Assembly: GCA_001938995.1 (NCBI GenBank)
Contig: MKZN01000022.1
Span: forward strand, 1 to 43,417
DNA: 43,417 nt
Source of the DNA: Bacillus pumilus
GTDB lineage: Bacteria > Bacillota > Bacilli > Bacillales > Bacillaceae
Reading direction: 5' to 3'
Made by a program: the position numbers and the translations under genes
Notes under the pieces: model-generated
What the model was told of the DNA's origin: nothing
The model's database searches: none
Seen by the model: the letters and a program-made list of their open reading frames with translations, nothing else
Shown here: one piece after another, positions 1 to 8,431 of the stretch
Layout of the letters: each line of letters starts with the position of its first letter
How positions within the stretch are numbered: position 1 is the first letter of the stretch

Positions 1-139
1 GACTAATTGATCTAGCAATACAAATTCGGCTTCGTGCTGAGAAGAATGTCTAGTGTGGAACATGAGAAAAACACCTTCCTTTAGTGGGCTTTTCTCTATT
101 ATAAAATGAGGAGATGTAAATTTTAAGGAAAAAAATAAA

Positions 140-189
140 GCTGTCGAGATTTTCTCGACAGCCTGGACATCCACCTATAGGTGGATGTC
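140..189. terminator. Double hairpin downstream of ampS
   Basis: Two perfect inverted repeats lie side by side. The one at 140-162 (GCTGTCGAGA / TCTCGACAGC, short loop) is followed on the minus strand by a T-rich run and can end ampS transcription. The palindrome at 166-189 is followed on the plus strand by TTTTCT. Together they look like a terminator working in both directions. Bases 1-139 hold no ORF I can support; they may be the tail of the preceding transcription unit. Confidence 0.7.
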
Positions 190-197
190 TTTTCTGT

Positions 198-1430
198 TTA
201 AAATGCCCAGTTTCCTTGGCGGAAGATCGGTTCTCGCTTGCCGTCCTTTGTGATGCCGTCAATATTCATTTCTTTTGAACCAATCATGAAATCAACGTGT
301 GTAATGCTGCTGTTTACACCGGCTGCATTTAATTCTTTTTGTGTCATCTGTTTACCGCCTTCGATATTAAAAGCATAACCACTACCAATGGCAAGGTGAT
401 TCGATGCATTTTCATCATAAAGGGTATTGTAATAGAGGATGTTCGAGTTTGAGATGGGTGAATCATCAGGTACAAGTGCAACCTCGCCTAAATAATGTGA
501 GCCTTCGTCTGTTTCAACAAGCGATCTTAAAATGTCTTCGCCTTCTTTCGCTTTGACATCCACAATCCGTCCATTTTCAAAGGTTAATGTAAATTCATCG
601 ATGATATTCCCAGCATAGCTAAGCGGCTTTGTACTAGATACAGTCCCGTTCACACCGTCTTTTTTAGGCACCGTAAAGACTTCTTCTGTTGGCATATTTG
701 CCATGAAGGAGATCCCTCTCTCACTCACACTGCCAGCCCCTACCCAAATATGCTGATCAGGTAGCTCGATCGTTAAGTCTGTACCTGGTGCCTCGTAGTG
801 TAGCTTATCGTAATGTCGGTCATTTAGCACGTTTACTTTTTCATTTAGCGATTCATCGTGGTTTTTCCATGCTTCCACAGGATTTTCATGGTCTGCACGT
901 GCAACTTTGAAAATTTGATCCCATAGGAATCTGAGAGCCTCTTCGTCCGAGTGTTCAGGGAATATTTTTTTCGCCCAATATTTTGACGCAGCGCCTACAA
1001 CAGTCCAAGCGACTTTGTCAGATTGAACATATTGACGATATGTATGAAGTGCCGAACCAGCTGCTTTTTGGTGTGAGGCGATTTTTTTTGAGTCAATTCC
1101 TCGCAACAGGTCTGGGCTTTCAGACAAGATGGTAATAAAGGCACCACCACGTTTTGCTAAGGTCTCCATCATTTGCGCTTCCCATTCTGGGAATTGCTCA
1201 AAAACATCGTCTGGTGCATGCTCATATTTTAAACGAGACAGAACACCGTCACTCCAGCGAGTATGTACATTTTTTGCCCCACGTTCATACGCGTGTTTTG
1301 CCACAAGACGAACAAGGTCGACAGACTCAATAGAGGCGGAAACGAGCACTTCTTGTTCTTTTTGAACATTAACACCGACTTCAACGATGAGCTTTGCGTA
1401 TTGATCTAGTTGTTTATCGAATGAATTCAT
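198..1430 (-). CDS. ampS: Aminopeptidase AmpS (M29 family)
   Basis: Cytoplasmic metallo-aminopeptidase of peptidase family M29 (AmpS/PepS/aminopeptidase T), which removes N-terminal residues from peptides. The 410-residue product has the family's usual size. The metal-binding C-terminal half is visible in NMPTEEVFTVP, NHLAIGSGYAF and THVDFMIGS, which supply the expected Glu, His and Asp ligands. I chose the ATG at 1430 because AAAGGAGGG lies just upstream; the in-frame ATGs further up have no ribosome site. It is followed by a double hairpin, and ykpC and mreBH lie upstream on the same strand, each as a separate unit. The order ampS-ykpC-mreBH matches B. subtilis. Confidence 0.95.
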   Translation of the reverse strand: MNSFDKQLDQYAKLIVEVGVNVQKEQEVLVSASIESVDLVRLVAKHAYERGAKNVHTRWSDGVLSRLKYEHAPDDVFEQFPEWEAQMMETLAKRGGAFITILSESPDLLRGIDSKKIASHQKAAGSALHTYRQYVQSDKVAWTVVGAASKYWAKKIFPEHSDEEALRFLWDQIFKVARADHENPVEAWKNHDESLNEKVNVLNDRHYDKLHYEAPGTDLTIELPDQHIWVGAGSVSERGISFMANMPTEEVFTVPKKDGVNGTVSSTKPLSYAGNIIDEFTLTFENGRIVDVKAKEGEDILRSLVETDEGSHYLGEVALVPDDSPISNSNILYYNTLYDENASNHLAIGSGYAFNIEGGKQMTQKELNAAGVNSSITHVDFMIGSKEMNIDGITKDGKREPIFRQGNWAF

Positions 1431-1511
1431 AAAAAACCCTCCTTTGGTCATGTTTATCATATCAGATTTGTGACAGAAAAGAAAAAGAGGAGCCGCTCTA
1501 TCAGCAAAATA

Positions 1512-1537
1512 AAAAAGCCGCTTTCATGCGGCTTTTT
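1512..1537 (-). terminator. Terminator of ykpC
   Basis: On the minus strand AAAAAAGCCGC, a short loop, then GCGGCTTTTTT form a classic intrinsic terminator. It starts right at the ykpC stop codon, so ykpC ends its own transcript and ampS needs its own promoter. Confidence 0.85.
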
Positions 1538-1668
1538 TAGCGGTTCAATTGTTTCGTAGGCTGAGCATTAGAAGGGGGCATATGTGAAAATGACAGGCTC
1601 ATACCGCCTAAAATAATGCCAGATAAAATCACTGTGACAACCACCCGTTTACCTAAATCAAGTAACAT
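1537..1668 (-). CDS. ykpC: Small membrane peptide YkpC
   Basis: A 43-residue peptide starting MLLDLGKRVVV. One hydrophobic helix (about residues 8-28, including ILSGIILGGM) is followed by a short polar tail ending KQLNR. The ATG is preceded by AAGGAGGAAGAAC, a strong ribosome site, and the stop runs straight into a terminator, so this is very likely a real gene. Position between mreBH and ampS matches ykpC of B. subtilis; I assign the name from context and size. Function is unknown. The single N-terminal helix suggests a membrane anchor, possibly working with the neighbouring MreBH cell-shape protein (inference). Confidence 0.8.
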   Translation of the reverse strand: MLLDLGKRVVVTVILSGIILGGMSLSFSHMPPSNAQPTKQLNR

Positions 1669-1742
1669 GTTCTTCCTCCTTCACGTTTATCCATTCCTCA
1701 GAATATGATCGAAATGATGAAAAAAGAAGTAGAAAAAGAGGT

Positions 1743-2750
1743 TTATTTTAATGTTTTTTGCAATTTGTCGATGACTTCTAATGAACGCCCTGTTCCAATG
1801 GCTACCGATTCAAGTGGATTTGCTGCAATATGAACAGGAACGACAATTTCTTGAGAGAGCCATTCTTGAATACCATTTAAGAGAGCACCACCACCGGTTA
1901 AAATCACACCACGGTCTACTATGTCACCACTTAGCTCTGGAGGACTGTCCTCTAACGTGGCGCGAATCGCTTCTAAAATATGAAGGAGTGATTCACGCAT
2001 TGCGCCCTGAATTTCATGAGATTCAAGCATAATTGTCTTTGGAAGACCTGTGACGAGGTCGCGACCACGCACCTCTAGAGACTCAGGCTCATGATCAATG
2101 AGTCCGTAACCAATTTCCATTTTCACCTGCTCTGCTGTACGCTCACCAATCAATAGGTTGTATTTCTTTCTCACAAACGTAATGATGTCATCATCCAGCT
2201 GATCGCCCCCAATTCGTATCGAATGGCAAGAGACCACACCGCCAAATGATATGATCGCCACTTCTGTTGTACCTCCACCGATATCAACCACCACATTGGC
2301 GACCGGCTCGTCTACTGGAAGGTCTGCCCCAATGGCAGCTGCGACCGGTTCTTCAATTAAATGCACATGTTTTGCACCACAATTCTTCACAGCATCGCTG
2401 ATTGCGCGGCGCTCGACAGCCGTTGAACCAGAAGGTGTGCATACTACCACGGTCGGCTTTCTGAAGGTAAATCCAATATTTTTCCCTGCTTTTTTCATGA
2501 TCTGTTTGAGTAAATCAGTTGTCATATCATAATCAGCGATGACCCCATCTCTCATCGGACGGATCGCTACAATTTTTCCAGGTGTTTTCCCTATCATCTC
2601 TTTTGCTTCTGCTCCGACGGCAAGGACAGTTTTTGTTTCTGTATCTATTGCCACGACGGACGGTTCATTTAGTATAATCCCTTTGTTTTTACTATAAACC
2701 AATATGTTAGCTGTTCCTAAGTCAATTCCAATTTCGGTATTTTGAAACAT
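1743..2750 (-). CDS. mreBH: Actin-like cell-shape protein MreBH
   Basis: One of the Bacillus MreB paralogues. It forms membrane-associated filaments that guide sidewall peptidoglycan synthesis and, in B. subtilis, direct the hydrolase LytE. The 335-residue product has the actin/HSP70 ATPase fold: phosphate-1 motif [12 protein letters not shown] near the N-terminus, phosphate-2 motif [12 protein letters not shown] mid-protein, and adenosine motif [10 protein letters not shown] near the C-terminus. The ATG at 2750 gives the standard start [12 protein letters not shown]; a TTG four codons upstream is in frame but less likely. Placement beside abh and kinC distinguishes it from mreB and mbl, which sit elsewhere. 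B. subtilis mreBH is under SigI, and an ACCCCC element lies upstream. Confidence 0.95.
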   Translation of the reverse strand: MFQNTEIGIDLGTANILVYSKNKGIILNEPSVVAIDTETKTVLAVGAEAKEMIGKTPGKIVAIRPMRDGVIADYDMTTDLLKQIMKKAGKNIGFTFRKPTVVVCTPSGSTAVERRAISDAVKNCGAKHVHLIEEPVAAAIGADLPVDEPVANVVVDIGGGTTEVAIISFGGVVSCHSIRIGGDQLDDDIITFVRKKYNLLIGERTAEQVKMEIGYGLIDHEPESLEVRGRDLVTGLPKTIMLESHEIQGAMRESLLHILEAIRATLEDSPPELSGDIVDRGVILTGGGALLNGIQEWLSQEIVVPVHIAANPLESVAIGTGRSLEVIDKLQKTLK

Positions 2751-2799
2751 GTTTTCACCCAATCTCTATTTTTGCTATTATAAACATTTTTACATTTAA

Positions 2800-2833
2800 A
2801 AGTTCAGAAGGTTGTCGTCATTTCTGGGGGTTT
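2800..2833 (-). promoter_or_regulatory. Possible SigI-type promoter of mreBH
   Basis: On the minus strand AAACCCCCAGAAA occurs about 75 bases before the mreBH start. ACCCCC followed by A-rich bases is the -35 signature I associate with SigI promoters, and mreBH is a known SigI target in B. subtilis. I cannot place the -10 element securely. Confidence 0.35.
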
Positions 2834-2938
2834 GAGACGACCTTGCAATGAATCTGTAAAATTCAAGACTCATTTTGACAATCATCGTAAATATTCCCTA
2901 TGTTTTATACCCTCATGAGAAGTTTTTTCGTTTAGGGA

Positions 2939-2966
2939 GAAACCTTTTGAGAATCTCTTACGTCTA
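2939..2966 (+). promoter_or_regulatory. ECF-type promoter of abh
   Basis: GAAACC followed 17 bases after AAC by CGTCTA fits the extracytoplasmic-function sigma pattern (AAC, 16-17 bases, CGTC). B. subtilis abh is transcribed by SigX, so SigX or a related ECF factor is the likely reader. The start point would fall near 2972, giving a leader of about 50 bases. Confidence 0.55.
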
Positions 2967-2972
2967 CGATAT

Positions 2973-2995
2973 ATCAATTGGTGAAAACAATTGAT
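2973..2995 (+). repeat. Inverted repeat in the abh leader
   Basis: ATCAATTG and CAATTGAT, 8 bases each, are separated by 7 bases. The repeat lies just downstream of the predicted start point and about 30 bases before the abh ATG. It could be an operator or a leader hairpin protecting the mRNA 5' end. Confidence 0.5.
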
Positions 2996-3024
2996 CTTGA
3001 GCTAACGGAGAAAGAGGGAACAAC

Positions 3025-3303
3025 ATGAAATCTATCGGAGTTGTAAGAAAAGTGGATGAACTAGGGCGTATTGTGATGCCGATCGAATTGAGAAGAGCAC
3101 TTGATATTGCCATTAAAGACAGCATGGAATTTTTTATAGATGGAGATAAAATTGTCTTGAAAAAATATCAGCCTCATGGCGTTTGCTTAATGACTGGTGA
3201 AATTACATCAGAGAACCATGAATATGGAAATGGTCAAATTACATTAAGCGCTGAAGGCGCAGAACTACTACTAAAAGAGCTACAGGAAGCTCTTCAACAG
3301 TAA
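3025..3303 (+). CDS. abh: Transition-state regulator Abh (AbrB paralogue)
   Basis: DNA-binding regulator that, with AbrB, controls post-exponential genes including antibiotics and biofilm functions. The 92-residue product has the AbrB N-terminal swapped-hairpin domain (MKSIGVVRKVDELGRIVMPI, residues 1-20, through KIVLKKYQ near 51) and a short C-terminal dimerisation half. The sequence and the location next to mreBH and kinC identify Abh rather than AbrB. Ribosome site AGAGGGA precedes the ATG. It is monocistronic, with an ECF-like promoter before it and a strong terminator after it. Confidence 0.95.
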   Translation: MKSIGVVRKVDELGRIVMPIELRRALDIAIKDSMEFFIDGDKIVLKKYQPHGVCLMTGEITSENHEYGNGQITLSAEGAELLLKELQEALQQ

Positions 3304-3313
3304 AAGAAATATC

Positions 3314-3351
3314 GCCTGTTCTCTTCCTTTGTGCAGAGAACAGGCTTTTTT
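3314..3351 (+). terminator. Terminator of abh
   Basis: GCCTGTTCTC and GAGAACAGGC form a perfect 10-base stem followed by six T, 10 bases after the abh stop. Confidence 0.92.
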
Positions 3352-3478
3352 AACTCGATAGATACACGTCATGTGGAAATGGAAGAAAAAAATTCCTTAA
3401 AAATGCCGTAACTCCCTCAAAAAATAAGTGGAAAATGGTACAATTGACAAAGAATCTCAGGGCGGCAGGTGGAATTAT

Positions 3479-4768
3479 TTGAACAATACATATCAAGTGC
3501 GGATCGTGTTATCTGTGCTTGCCTTTATATTAATAGTGAGCTGGGATTTCTTTTATTATCTAGGCGGCTATCAAATTAACTGGCCGCTCGATCTAGCCTT
3601 TACGGTCGTTGTATTAACTGGTATTTGGTTCATGTCAAGCTATGTGGACCGGTTAAACTTACTCGTGTCAGATTTGAATCAAAGAGAAAAAGAAGCACAC
3701 GAACTGACAGAGCGGCTGAATCGAATTACAGATAACTTGCAAGAAATCGTTTTTGAAACAAATGAGAAAGGTGAAATCATTTTTCTGAATCAAGCATGGA
3801 AACAAATGACAGGCCACGAAATAGATGAATGTCTTGGGACTATGTACAACCTGTACTTTGATCAAGAAGAGCGTGTAATCCAGCATTTGTTATCTGTTTT
3901 AAAAGAATATAAAGACGAAGGGCGAGTTGAGGTGCGGCTCCTCCATAAAGAAGGAAAGGTGGTATGGGGAGACGTTCATTACAAACTCTATTTTGATCAG
4001 CAGCACCAGTTTACTGGAGGTATTGGAACAATTGCTGATATTACGACACAAAAACAGGCGAAACTAGAGCTTGAAAGATCCAATCAGCAAATACAAATGC
4101 AGGCGCAAAAGCTGGCAGTAGCAGGACAAATCGCTGCTGGAATTGCCCATGAAGTCAGAAATCCGCTGACATCAGTAAGCGGATTTTTGCAGCTGATGAA
4201 AACACAATATCCCGAGAGAACCGATTATTTTGATATCATTTTTTCCGAAATTAAACGAATTGATTTTGTTCTAAGTGAGTTGCTTGTCTTAGCTAAGCCT
4301 CAATCCGTGAATTTCCAAGAAGTGCAACTACATGAGTTATTAGAGCAAGTGATTACCTTATTAAAAACGAATGCCGTACTTTCTAATATTGACTTAAAGC
4401 AACCATTTAAAAAGCAAGATGCAGGGGCAATCTTAGCAGACGCCAATCAAATGAAACAGTTGTTCATTAATCTAATTAAAAATGCCATTGAAGCCATGCC
4501 AGAAGGCGGCAGCATTTACATATCGACTGAGAAAGTGCTAAATGAATGGAGGATCACCATTCAGGATGAAGGAAAAGGGATGTCCCAAGAGGAGATTCAA
4601 AAGATATATGATCCTTTCTTCTCTACTAAAAAAGAAGGGACAGGACTAGGGCTGACCATATGTGCGACAATTTTAAAAGATCACCATGGCAGAATGGATG
4701 TATCCAGTGAGCTAGGGAAAGGAACAGCCTTCCATATTTATTTTCCTGTGCATCAAAAAAATAGATAG
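3479..4768 (+). CDS. kinC: Sporulation/biofilm sensor kinase KinC
   Basis: Membrane histidine kinase that feeds phosphate into the Spo0A phosphorelay and in B. subtilis promotes matrix production. Two transmembrane helices (about residues 7-28 and 35-56) are followed by a PAS domain (about 80-190, with LNQAWKQMTGHEI and GDVHYKLYFD), an H-box with the phosphorylated His224 in HEVRNPLTSVSGF, and a HATPase domain with N (NLIKNAIEAMPEGG) and G (GTGLGLTI) boxes. I chose TTG at 3479 because GGCAGGTGG lies 5 bases upstream and the 429-residue product fits the family. A GTG 17 codons earlier is in frame, but it coincides with a TGGTACAAT -10-like element, so it is probably untranscribed. Confidence 0.93.
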   Translation: MNNTYQVRIVLSVLAFILIVSWDFFYYLGGYQINWPLDLAFTVVVLTGIWFMSSYVDRLNLLVSDLNQREKEAHELTERLNRITDNLQEIVFETNEKGEIIFLNQAWKQMTGHEIDECLGTMYNLYFDQEERVIQHLLSVLKEYKDEGRVEVRLLHKEGKVVWGDVHYKLYFDQQHQFTGGIGTIADITTQKQAKLELERSNQQIQMQAQKLAVAGQIAAGIAHEVRNPLTSVSGFLQLMKTQYPERTDYFDIIFSEIKRIDFVLSELLVLAKPQSVNFQEVQLHELLEQVITLLKTNAVLSNIDLKQPFKKQDAGAILADANQMKQLFINLIKNAIEAMPEGGSIYISTEKVLNEWRITIQDEGKGMSQEEIQKIYDPFFSTKKEGTGLGLTICATILKDHHGRMDVSSELGKGTAFHIYFPVHQKNR

Positions 4769-4799
4769 CAGCTTGAGGCTTGAGAGGATGTGGTTTGGG

Positions 4800-5627
4800 A
4801 TGCCAACAATCTTTGTATATGGGACACTTTTAAAACATGAGCAGCATCACGACGAATTCATGAATGAAGGAAATCAATTGGCGAAATCAGCCTGGATAGA
4901 GGGGAAGTTATACGAAACCGGTGCAGGACGACCTGCATGTGTTCCGGGGAACGGGACAGTATATGGAGAATTGTATGAAGTGACCACTAACACATTGAAT
5001 AAGATAAATGAGTTAGAGGAAGGGTATGACAAGCAGGAAATGGATGTTTTGACAGATCAAGGCAATGTAAGAGCGCTCTGTTATACCTTACCTAAGCAAG
5101 AAGCAGTAGGTCTTAGATGGATTGAAAGTGGCAACTGGAAAGAAGACAAACTGTGGAAAAAGGAACCGTCATTTTTCTATTATTTTGCATATGGTTCATG
5201 TATGGATGATGCAAGATTTAAAGTGGCGAATGTTGATCATTACTTCAAGCGGGTCATCGGCGGCAGCACATTAGATCGCTTTACAACTAGGTTTACTTTG
5301 GTGCGTCCTGATGGATCAAGAGCCGATATGGTAGAAGACGGCGGGGAAACAGAAGGCGTCCTATATGAGGTGCCGTTTGATGCGATCAAGTATTTGTATA
5401 AACGAGAAGGCGTATTTGAACGTACATACCGCCCTGCTTTTGTCGATGTCAAAATAGGTGATCAAGTATATGAAGACTGCTTAACGTTTCTCGTCTTGCA
5501 AAAGTGCGAAGAAATAGCTCCCCCTGATCATTATCGCAGTGAAATCGAAAAAGGAGTAGATCTCTATTTAAGTGAGGCTTTCCGTAAAAAAATTCGGTCG
5601 CATATGGATTCATTGATCAATCCATAG
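4800..5627 (+). CDS. ykqA: Tandem gamma-glutamylcyclotransferase-like protein YkqA
   Basis: The product of about 275 residues carries two gamma-glutamylcyclotransferase/AIG2-type domains in tandem. The first begins at the N-terminus with IFVYGTLLKHEQHHDEF; the second begins near residue 120 with YYFAYGSCMDDARF. Both show the YGxL/YGS loop that binds the gamma-glutamyl group in this fold. Whether it acts on gamma-glutamyl peptides is not known. I start at ATG 4800, giving MPTIFVYG, because the fold begins there; GAGAGG sits 12 bases upstream. ATG 4788 and TTG 4773 are alternatives. It follows kinC by about 30 bases without a terminator, so the two are probably co-transcribed. Confidence 0.85.
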   Translation: MPTIFVYGTLLKHEQHHDEFMNEGNQLAKSAWIEGKLYETGAGRPACVPGNGTVYGELYEVTTNTLNKINELEEGYDKQEMDVLTDQGNVRALCYTLPKQEAVGLRWIESGNWKEDKLWKKEPSFFYYFAYGSCMDDARFKVANVDHYFKRVIGGSTLDRFTTRFTLVRPDGSRADMVEDGGETEGVLYEVPFDAIKYLYKREGVFERTYRPAFVDVKIGDQVYEDCLTFLVLQKCEEIAPPDHYRSEIEKGVDLYLSEAFRKKIRSHMDSLINP

Positions 5628-5664
5628 TAAAATGCAGGGTAAGTGATATAAAAGGGGTCTGAAC

Positions 5665-6330
5665 ATGAAAAAGGAATATGCAGTCATTGGTCTTGGACGC
5701 TTTGGCGGTAGTATTTGCAGGGCGCTAAGCGAAGAAGGACTTGAAGTGATGGCGATGGATATGAATGAAGATCGAGTGAACGAATACGCGAAAATTGCGT
5801 CACATGCTGTCATCGGTGATTCGACCGATGAATCAGTGTTAAAAAACATAGGCATTCGTAATTTTGATCATGTCATCGTCGCCATTGGAGAGAATATCCA
5901 AGCGAGTATTTTAACAACGATTATGCTGAAAGAGCTTGGCGTGAAAATGGTCACAGTGAAAGCCCATAATGACTACCATGAAAAAGTGCTGAACAAAATT
6001 GGGGCAGATCGTATTGTTCATCCAGAAAGAGATATGGGTAGACGGATTGCACATAAAATTATTTCCAACAATGTGTTAGATTATTTGGAGCTGTCAGATG
6101 AGTATAGTCTCATTGAAATCGTCGCTAACGGCAGATTAGCTGGTCACTCTCTTTTAGATTTAGATATTAGAGCAAAATATGGCATCAATATTGTGGCGAT
6201 TAAGCGCGGGAAAGAAGTCATCGTCTCCCCGCTCGCTGATGAAATGATTCAAAAAGAAGATATCCTCATTGTTATTGGAGCGGTAGCTGATATTGGTCGC
6301 TTTGAAAAACGAGAAATGCAGAACGAATAG
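5665..6330 (+). CDS. ktrC: Potassium channel regulator KtrC
   Basis: Cytoplasmic gating ring (RCK) subunit of the Ktr K+ uptake system, partnering with membrane subunit KtrD, which is not in this window. The N-terminal Rossmann domain carries GLGRFGG (residues 9-15) and binds ATP/NAD(H). The C-terminal RCK_C domain (about 135-221) includes HSLLDLDIRAKYGINIVAI; in this family it binds c-di-AMP, which closes the channel. The 221 residues are the standard length. ATG 5665 follows AAAAGGGGTCTGAAC, a good ribosome site. A terminator lies directly after the stop. Confidence 0.95.
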   Translation: MKKEYAVIGLGRFGGSICRALSEEGLEVMAMDMNEDRVNEYAKIASHAVIGDSTDESVLKNIGIRNFDHVIVAIGENIQASILTTIMLKELGVKMVTVKAHNDYHEKVLNKIGADRIVHPERDMGRRIAHKIISNNVLDYLELSDEYSLIEIVANGRLAGHSLLDLDIRAKYGINIVAIKRGKEVIVSPLADEMIQKEDILIVIGAVADIGRFEKREMQNE

Positions 6331-6331
6331 G

Positions 6332-6358
6332 ACACTCCATAGAGGAGTGTTTTTTTTA
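6332..6358 (+). terminator. Terminator of ktrC
   Basis: ACACTCC and GGAGTGT form a 7-base stem followed by eight or more T, starting at the base after the ktrC stop. The next 180 bases up to the adeC promoter contain no supported gene. Confidence 0.88.
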
Positions 6359-6535
6359 TCCAGATGTGTACGTGACAGATGGACAAATAAAAGAGGAAGA
6401 GGAAATGAAAAAAAGGGAATGCTACTAAAAAGATAGAAAAAAACAACTGATATCATCTGGCTTTTTTCGCTCAATTATCACTATTCAGAAATAAAAATCA
6501 ACTCCCTTTATATGGTTGATTTTCGCTAATTTTCA

Positions 6536-6564
6536 TTGACTGGACAAACAGATTCGTTTACGAT
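6536..6564 (+). promoter_or_regulatory. SigA-type promoter of adeC
   Basis: TTGACT, a 17-base spacer and TACGAT. The -35 matches 5 of 6 consensus bases with ideal spacing. Transcription would start near 6571, leaving about 33 bases of leader before adeC and arguing for a start downstream of 6586. I saw no purine riboswitch or clear PurR box. Confidence 0.7.
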
Positions 6565-6603
6565 AAGAAACATTATATTGTTTACTTGGAGGAGGCAGTG
6601 TCG

Positions 6604-8337
6604 TTGGATAAGGAGCTTTTCAGACATCAAATTGAGGTAGCAGCTAGAAGAAAAAAGGCGAAACTAGTGGTGAAACATTCAAAGGTGATGGACGTGTTTA
6701 ACCAAGAGTGGATACACGCTGATGTCGCTGTTGAAAATGGAAAAATAGTAGGTATTGGAGAGTACGAGGGAGAAAGGGAAATCGATGCTGCTGGCCAAAT
6801 GCTTGTACCCGGCTTCATTGATGGTCATGTTCATATCGAGTCGTCTATGGTCACTCCTGCTGAATTTTCCAAAGCTGTCGTTCCTCATGGTGTGACAAGT
6901 GTCGTAACAGACCCGCATGAAATTGCCAATGTTTCAGGTATTGCAGGCATCCGTTTTATGCTGGAAGAAGCGAGAAAAGCTGCCTTAAATATATATTTCA
7001 TGCTGCCATCTTGTGTGCCGGCTGTCAGTTTTGAACGGTCAGGTGCAACACTCAAAGCAAAGGACTTAAAACCCCTCTACCAAGAGGAAGAGGTGCTTGG
7101 GCTTGCTGAGGTCATGGACTATGTTTCAGTTGAGCAAGCAGAAGATGACATGCTTCAAAAACTATTGGATGCGCAACATGAGCGTAAATTAATTGATGGC
7201 CATTTGGCAGGCTTAACAGACCGATTGATTAACGTTTACAGGACGGCGAATGTCCAAACAGATCATGAGGTGACAACGGCTGAAGAGGCCCTTGAACGCG
7301 TAAAACGAGGCATGTATGTCATGCTGAGAGAAGGATCAGTTGCCAAAAACGTCAAAAATGTCTTACCGGCTGTAAATGGAAAAAATGCGAGACGTTTTTT
7401 CTTCTGTACTGATGATAAACATTTAGATGATCTCATGGCCCAAGGAAGTATTGACGAACAGGTTCGTATGTCAATAAAAGAAGGCCTAGATCCCTTTATC
7501 GCTTATCAAATGGGGAGTTTAAATGCGGCGGAGTGCTTCGGTCTCAAAACAAAAGGAGCGATTGCACCAGGTTTTGACGCTGATTTTATGCTGATTTCTG
7601 ACTTGCATCAAGTGCACATCACAAGCGTATTTATTGCGGGAGAGTTGGTCGCAGAGCATGGGGACTATCAGCCAAATGTTGAAAAGGTCACCCCAAGTCC
7701 TGCATTATTGAATTCTGTACATCCAGTAGATATTCATGAGCAAGATCTTGCGTTACCTATCACAGACCTTCAAAAAATGAATGTCATCCGTATTATCCCA
7801 AATCAGCTCGAAACAAAACTAGAACAAGTTTCTCCTTCAGCAATGAATGGACAATTCGTCACTGATCCAGAGAGAGATCTATTAAAAATGGTTCTAGTAG
7901 AACGTCATCAAGGTCTAGATGAAATGGGGATAGGGATTGTCAGTGGCTTCGGCATAAAATCTGGGGCGATTGCAACAACTGTTGCACATGACTCACATAA
8001 CTTAATTGCAGTTGGGACAAATGACAAAGATATGACGAAAGCAATAGAAACATTAAAGGAGGCAGGTGGTGGTTTAACCGTGGTGAAGGATGGACAGTCT
8101 CTTCATACACTTCCATTACCGATCTCTGGGTTACTATCCGATCAATCAGCCCAAACAGTGAATGAGAGCCTTCACGCACTGCATAACGCATTAAAAGAGA
8201 CGGGCTTTACATTAGACTTTAATCCATTTTTGACGTTATCTTTCTTGGCGCTCCCCGTCATTCCTGATGTGAAAATGACCACAATGGGATTGTTTGATGT
8301 GAGAAGCTTCAGGCATCTCCCGATTCAGTCAACTTAA
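6604..8337 (+). CDS. adeC: Adenine deaminase AdeC
   Basis: Metal-dependent amidohydrolase converting adenine to hypoxanthine and ammonia in purine salvage. The 577-residue length is that of bacterial AdeC. The metal-binding HxH motif is in FIDGHVHIESSMVTP near residue 80, a DPHEIANVSG segment follows, and the later metal site includes CTDDKHLDDL. The C-terminal AdeC-specific domain begins near residue 400. Start choice: GGAGGAGG at 6588-6595 stands 8 bases before TTG 6604, so I prefer this TTG to the in-frame TTG at 6586 (which overlaps the ribosome site) or GTG 6598. It has its own promoter and terminator. Confidence 0.94.
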   Translation: MDKELFRHQIEVAARRKKAKLVVKHSKVMDVFNQEWIHADVAVENGKIVGIGEYEGEREIDAAGQMLVPGFIDGHVHIESSMVTPAEFSKAVVPHGVTSVVTDPHEIANVSGIAGIRFMLEEARKAALNIYFMLPSCVPAVSFERSGATLKAKDLKPLYQEEEVLGLAEVMDYVSVEQAEDDMLQKLLDAQHERKLIDGHLAGLTDRLINVYRTANVQTDHEVTTAEEALERVKRGMYVMLREGSVAKNVKNVLPAVNGKNARRFFFCTDDKHLDDLMAQGSIDEQVRMSIKEGLDPFIAYQMGSLNAAECFGLKTKGAIAPGFDADFMLISDLHQVHITSVFIAGELVAEHGDYQPNVEKVTPSPALLNSVHPVDIHEQDLALPITDLQKMNVIRIIPNQLETKLEQVSPSAMNGQFVTDPERDLLKMVLVERHQGLDEMGIGIVSGFGIKSGAIATTVAHDSHNLIAVGTNDKDMTKAIETLKEAGGGLTVVKDGQSLHTLPLPISGLLSDQSAQTVNESLHALHNALKETGFTLDFNPFLTLSFLALPVIPDVKMTTMGLFDVRSFRHLPIQST

Positions 8338-8345
8338 TTGATTAG

Positions 8346-8376
8346 AAACCGCATATTTCCAGATATGCGGTTTTTT
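8346..8376 (+). terminator. Terminator of adeC
   Basis: AAACCGCATAT and ATATGCGGTTT form an 11-base stem with a T run extending to 8376. Confidence 0.92.
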
Positions 8377-8394
8377 ATTGTTAGACGAAAAGAA

Positions 8395-8421
8395 GAGACA
8401 CGGCCTACTGGCGCGTGTCTC
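8395..8421 (-). terminator. Terminator of rnjA
   Basis: GAGACACG and CGTGTCTC pair across 11 bases. On the minus strand the stem is followed by TTCTTTTCG. It ends the converging rpoY-rnjA transcript opposite the adeC terminator. Confidence 0.75.
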
Positions 8422-8431
8422 TTTGTCTTCA

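Noticed and set aside
6160..6474. 104-codon minus-strand frame over the ktrC end and intergenic region
   Set aside because: Phe-rich low-complexity text from A-rich plus-strand sequence; no ribosome site; overlaps the ktrC terminator.
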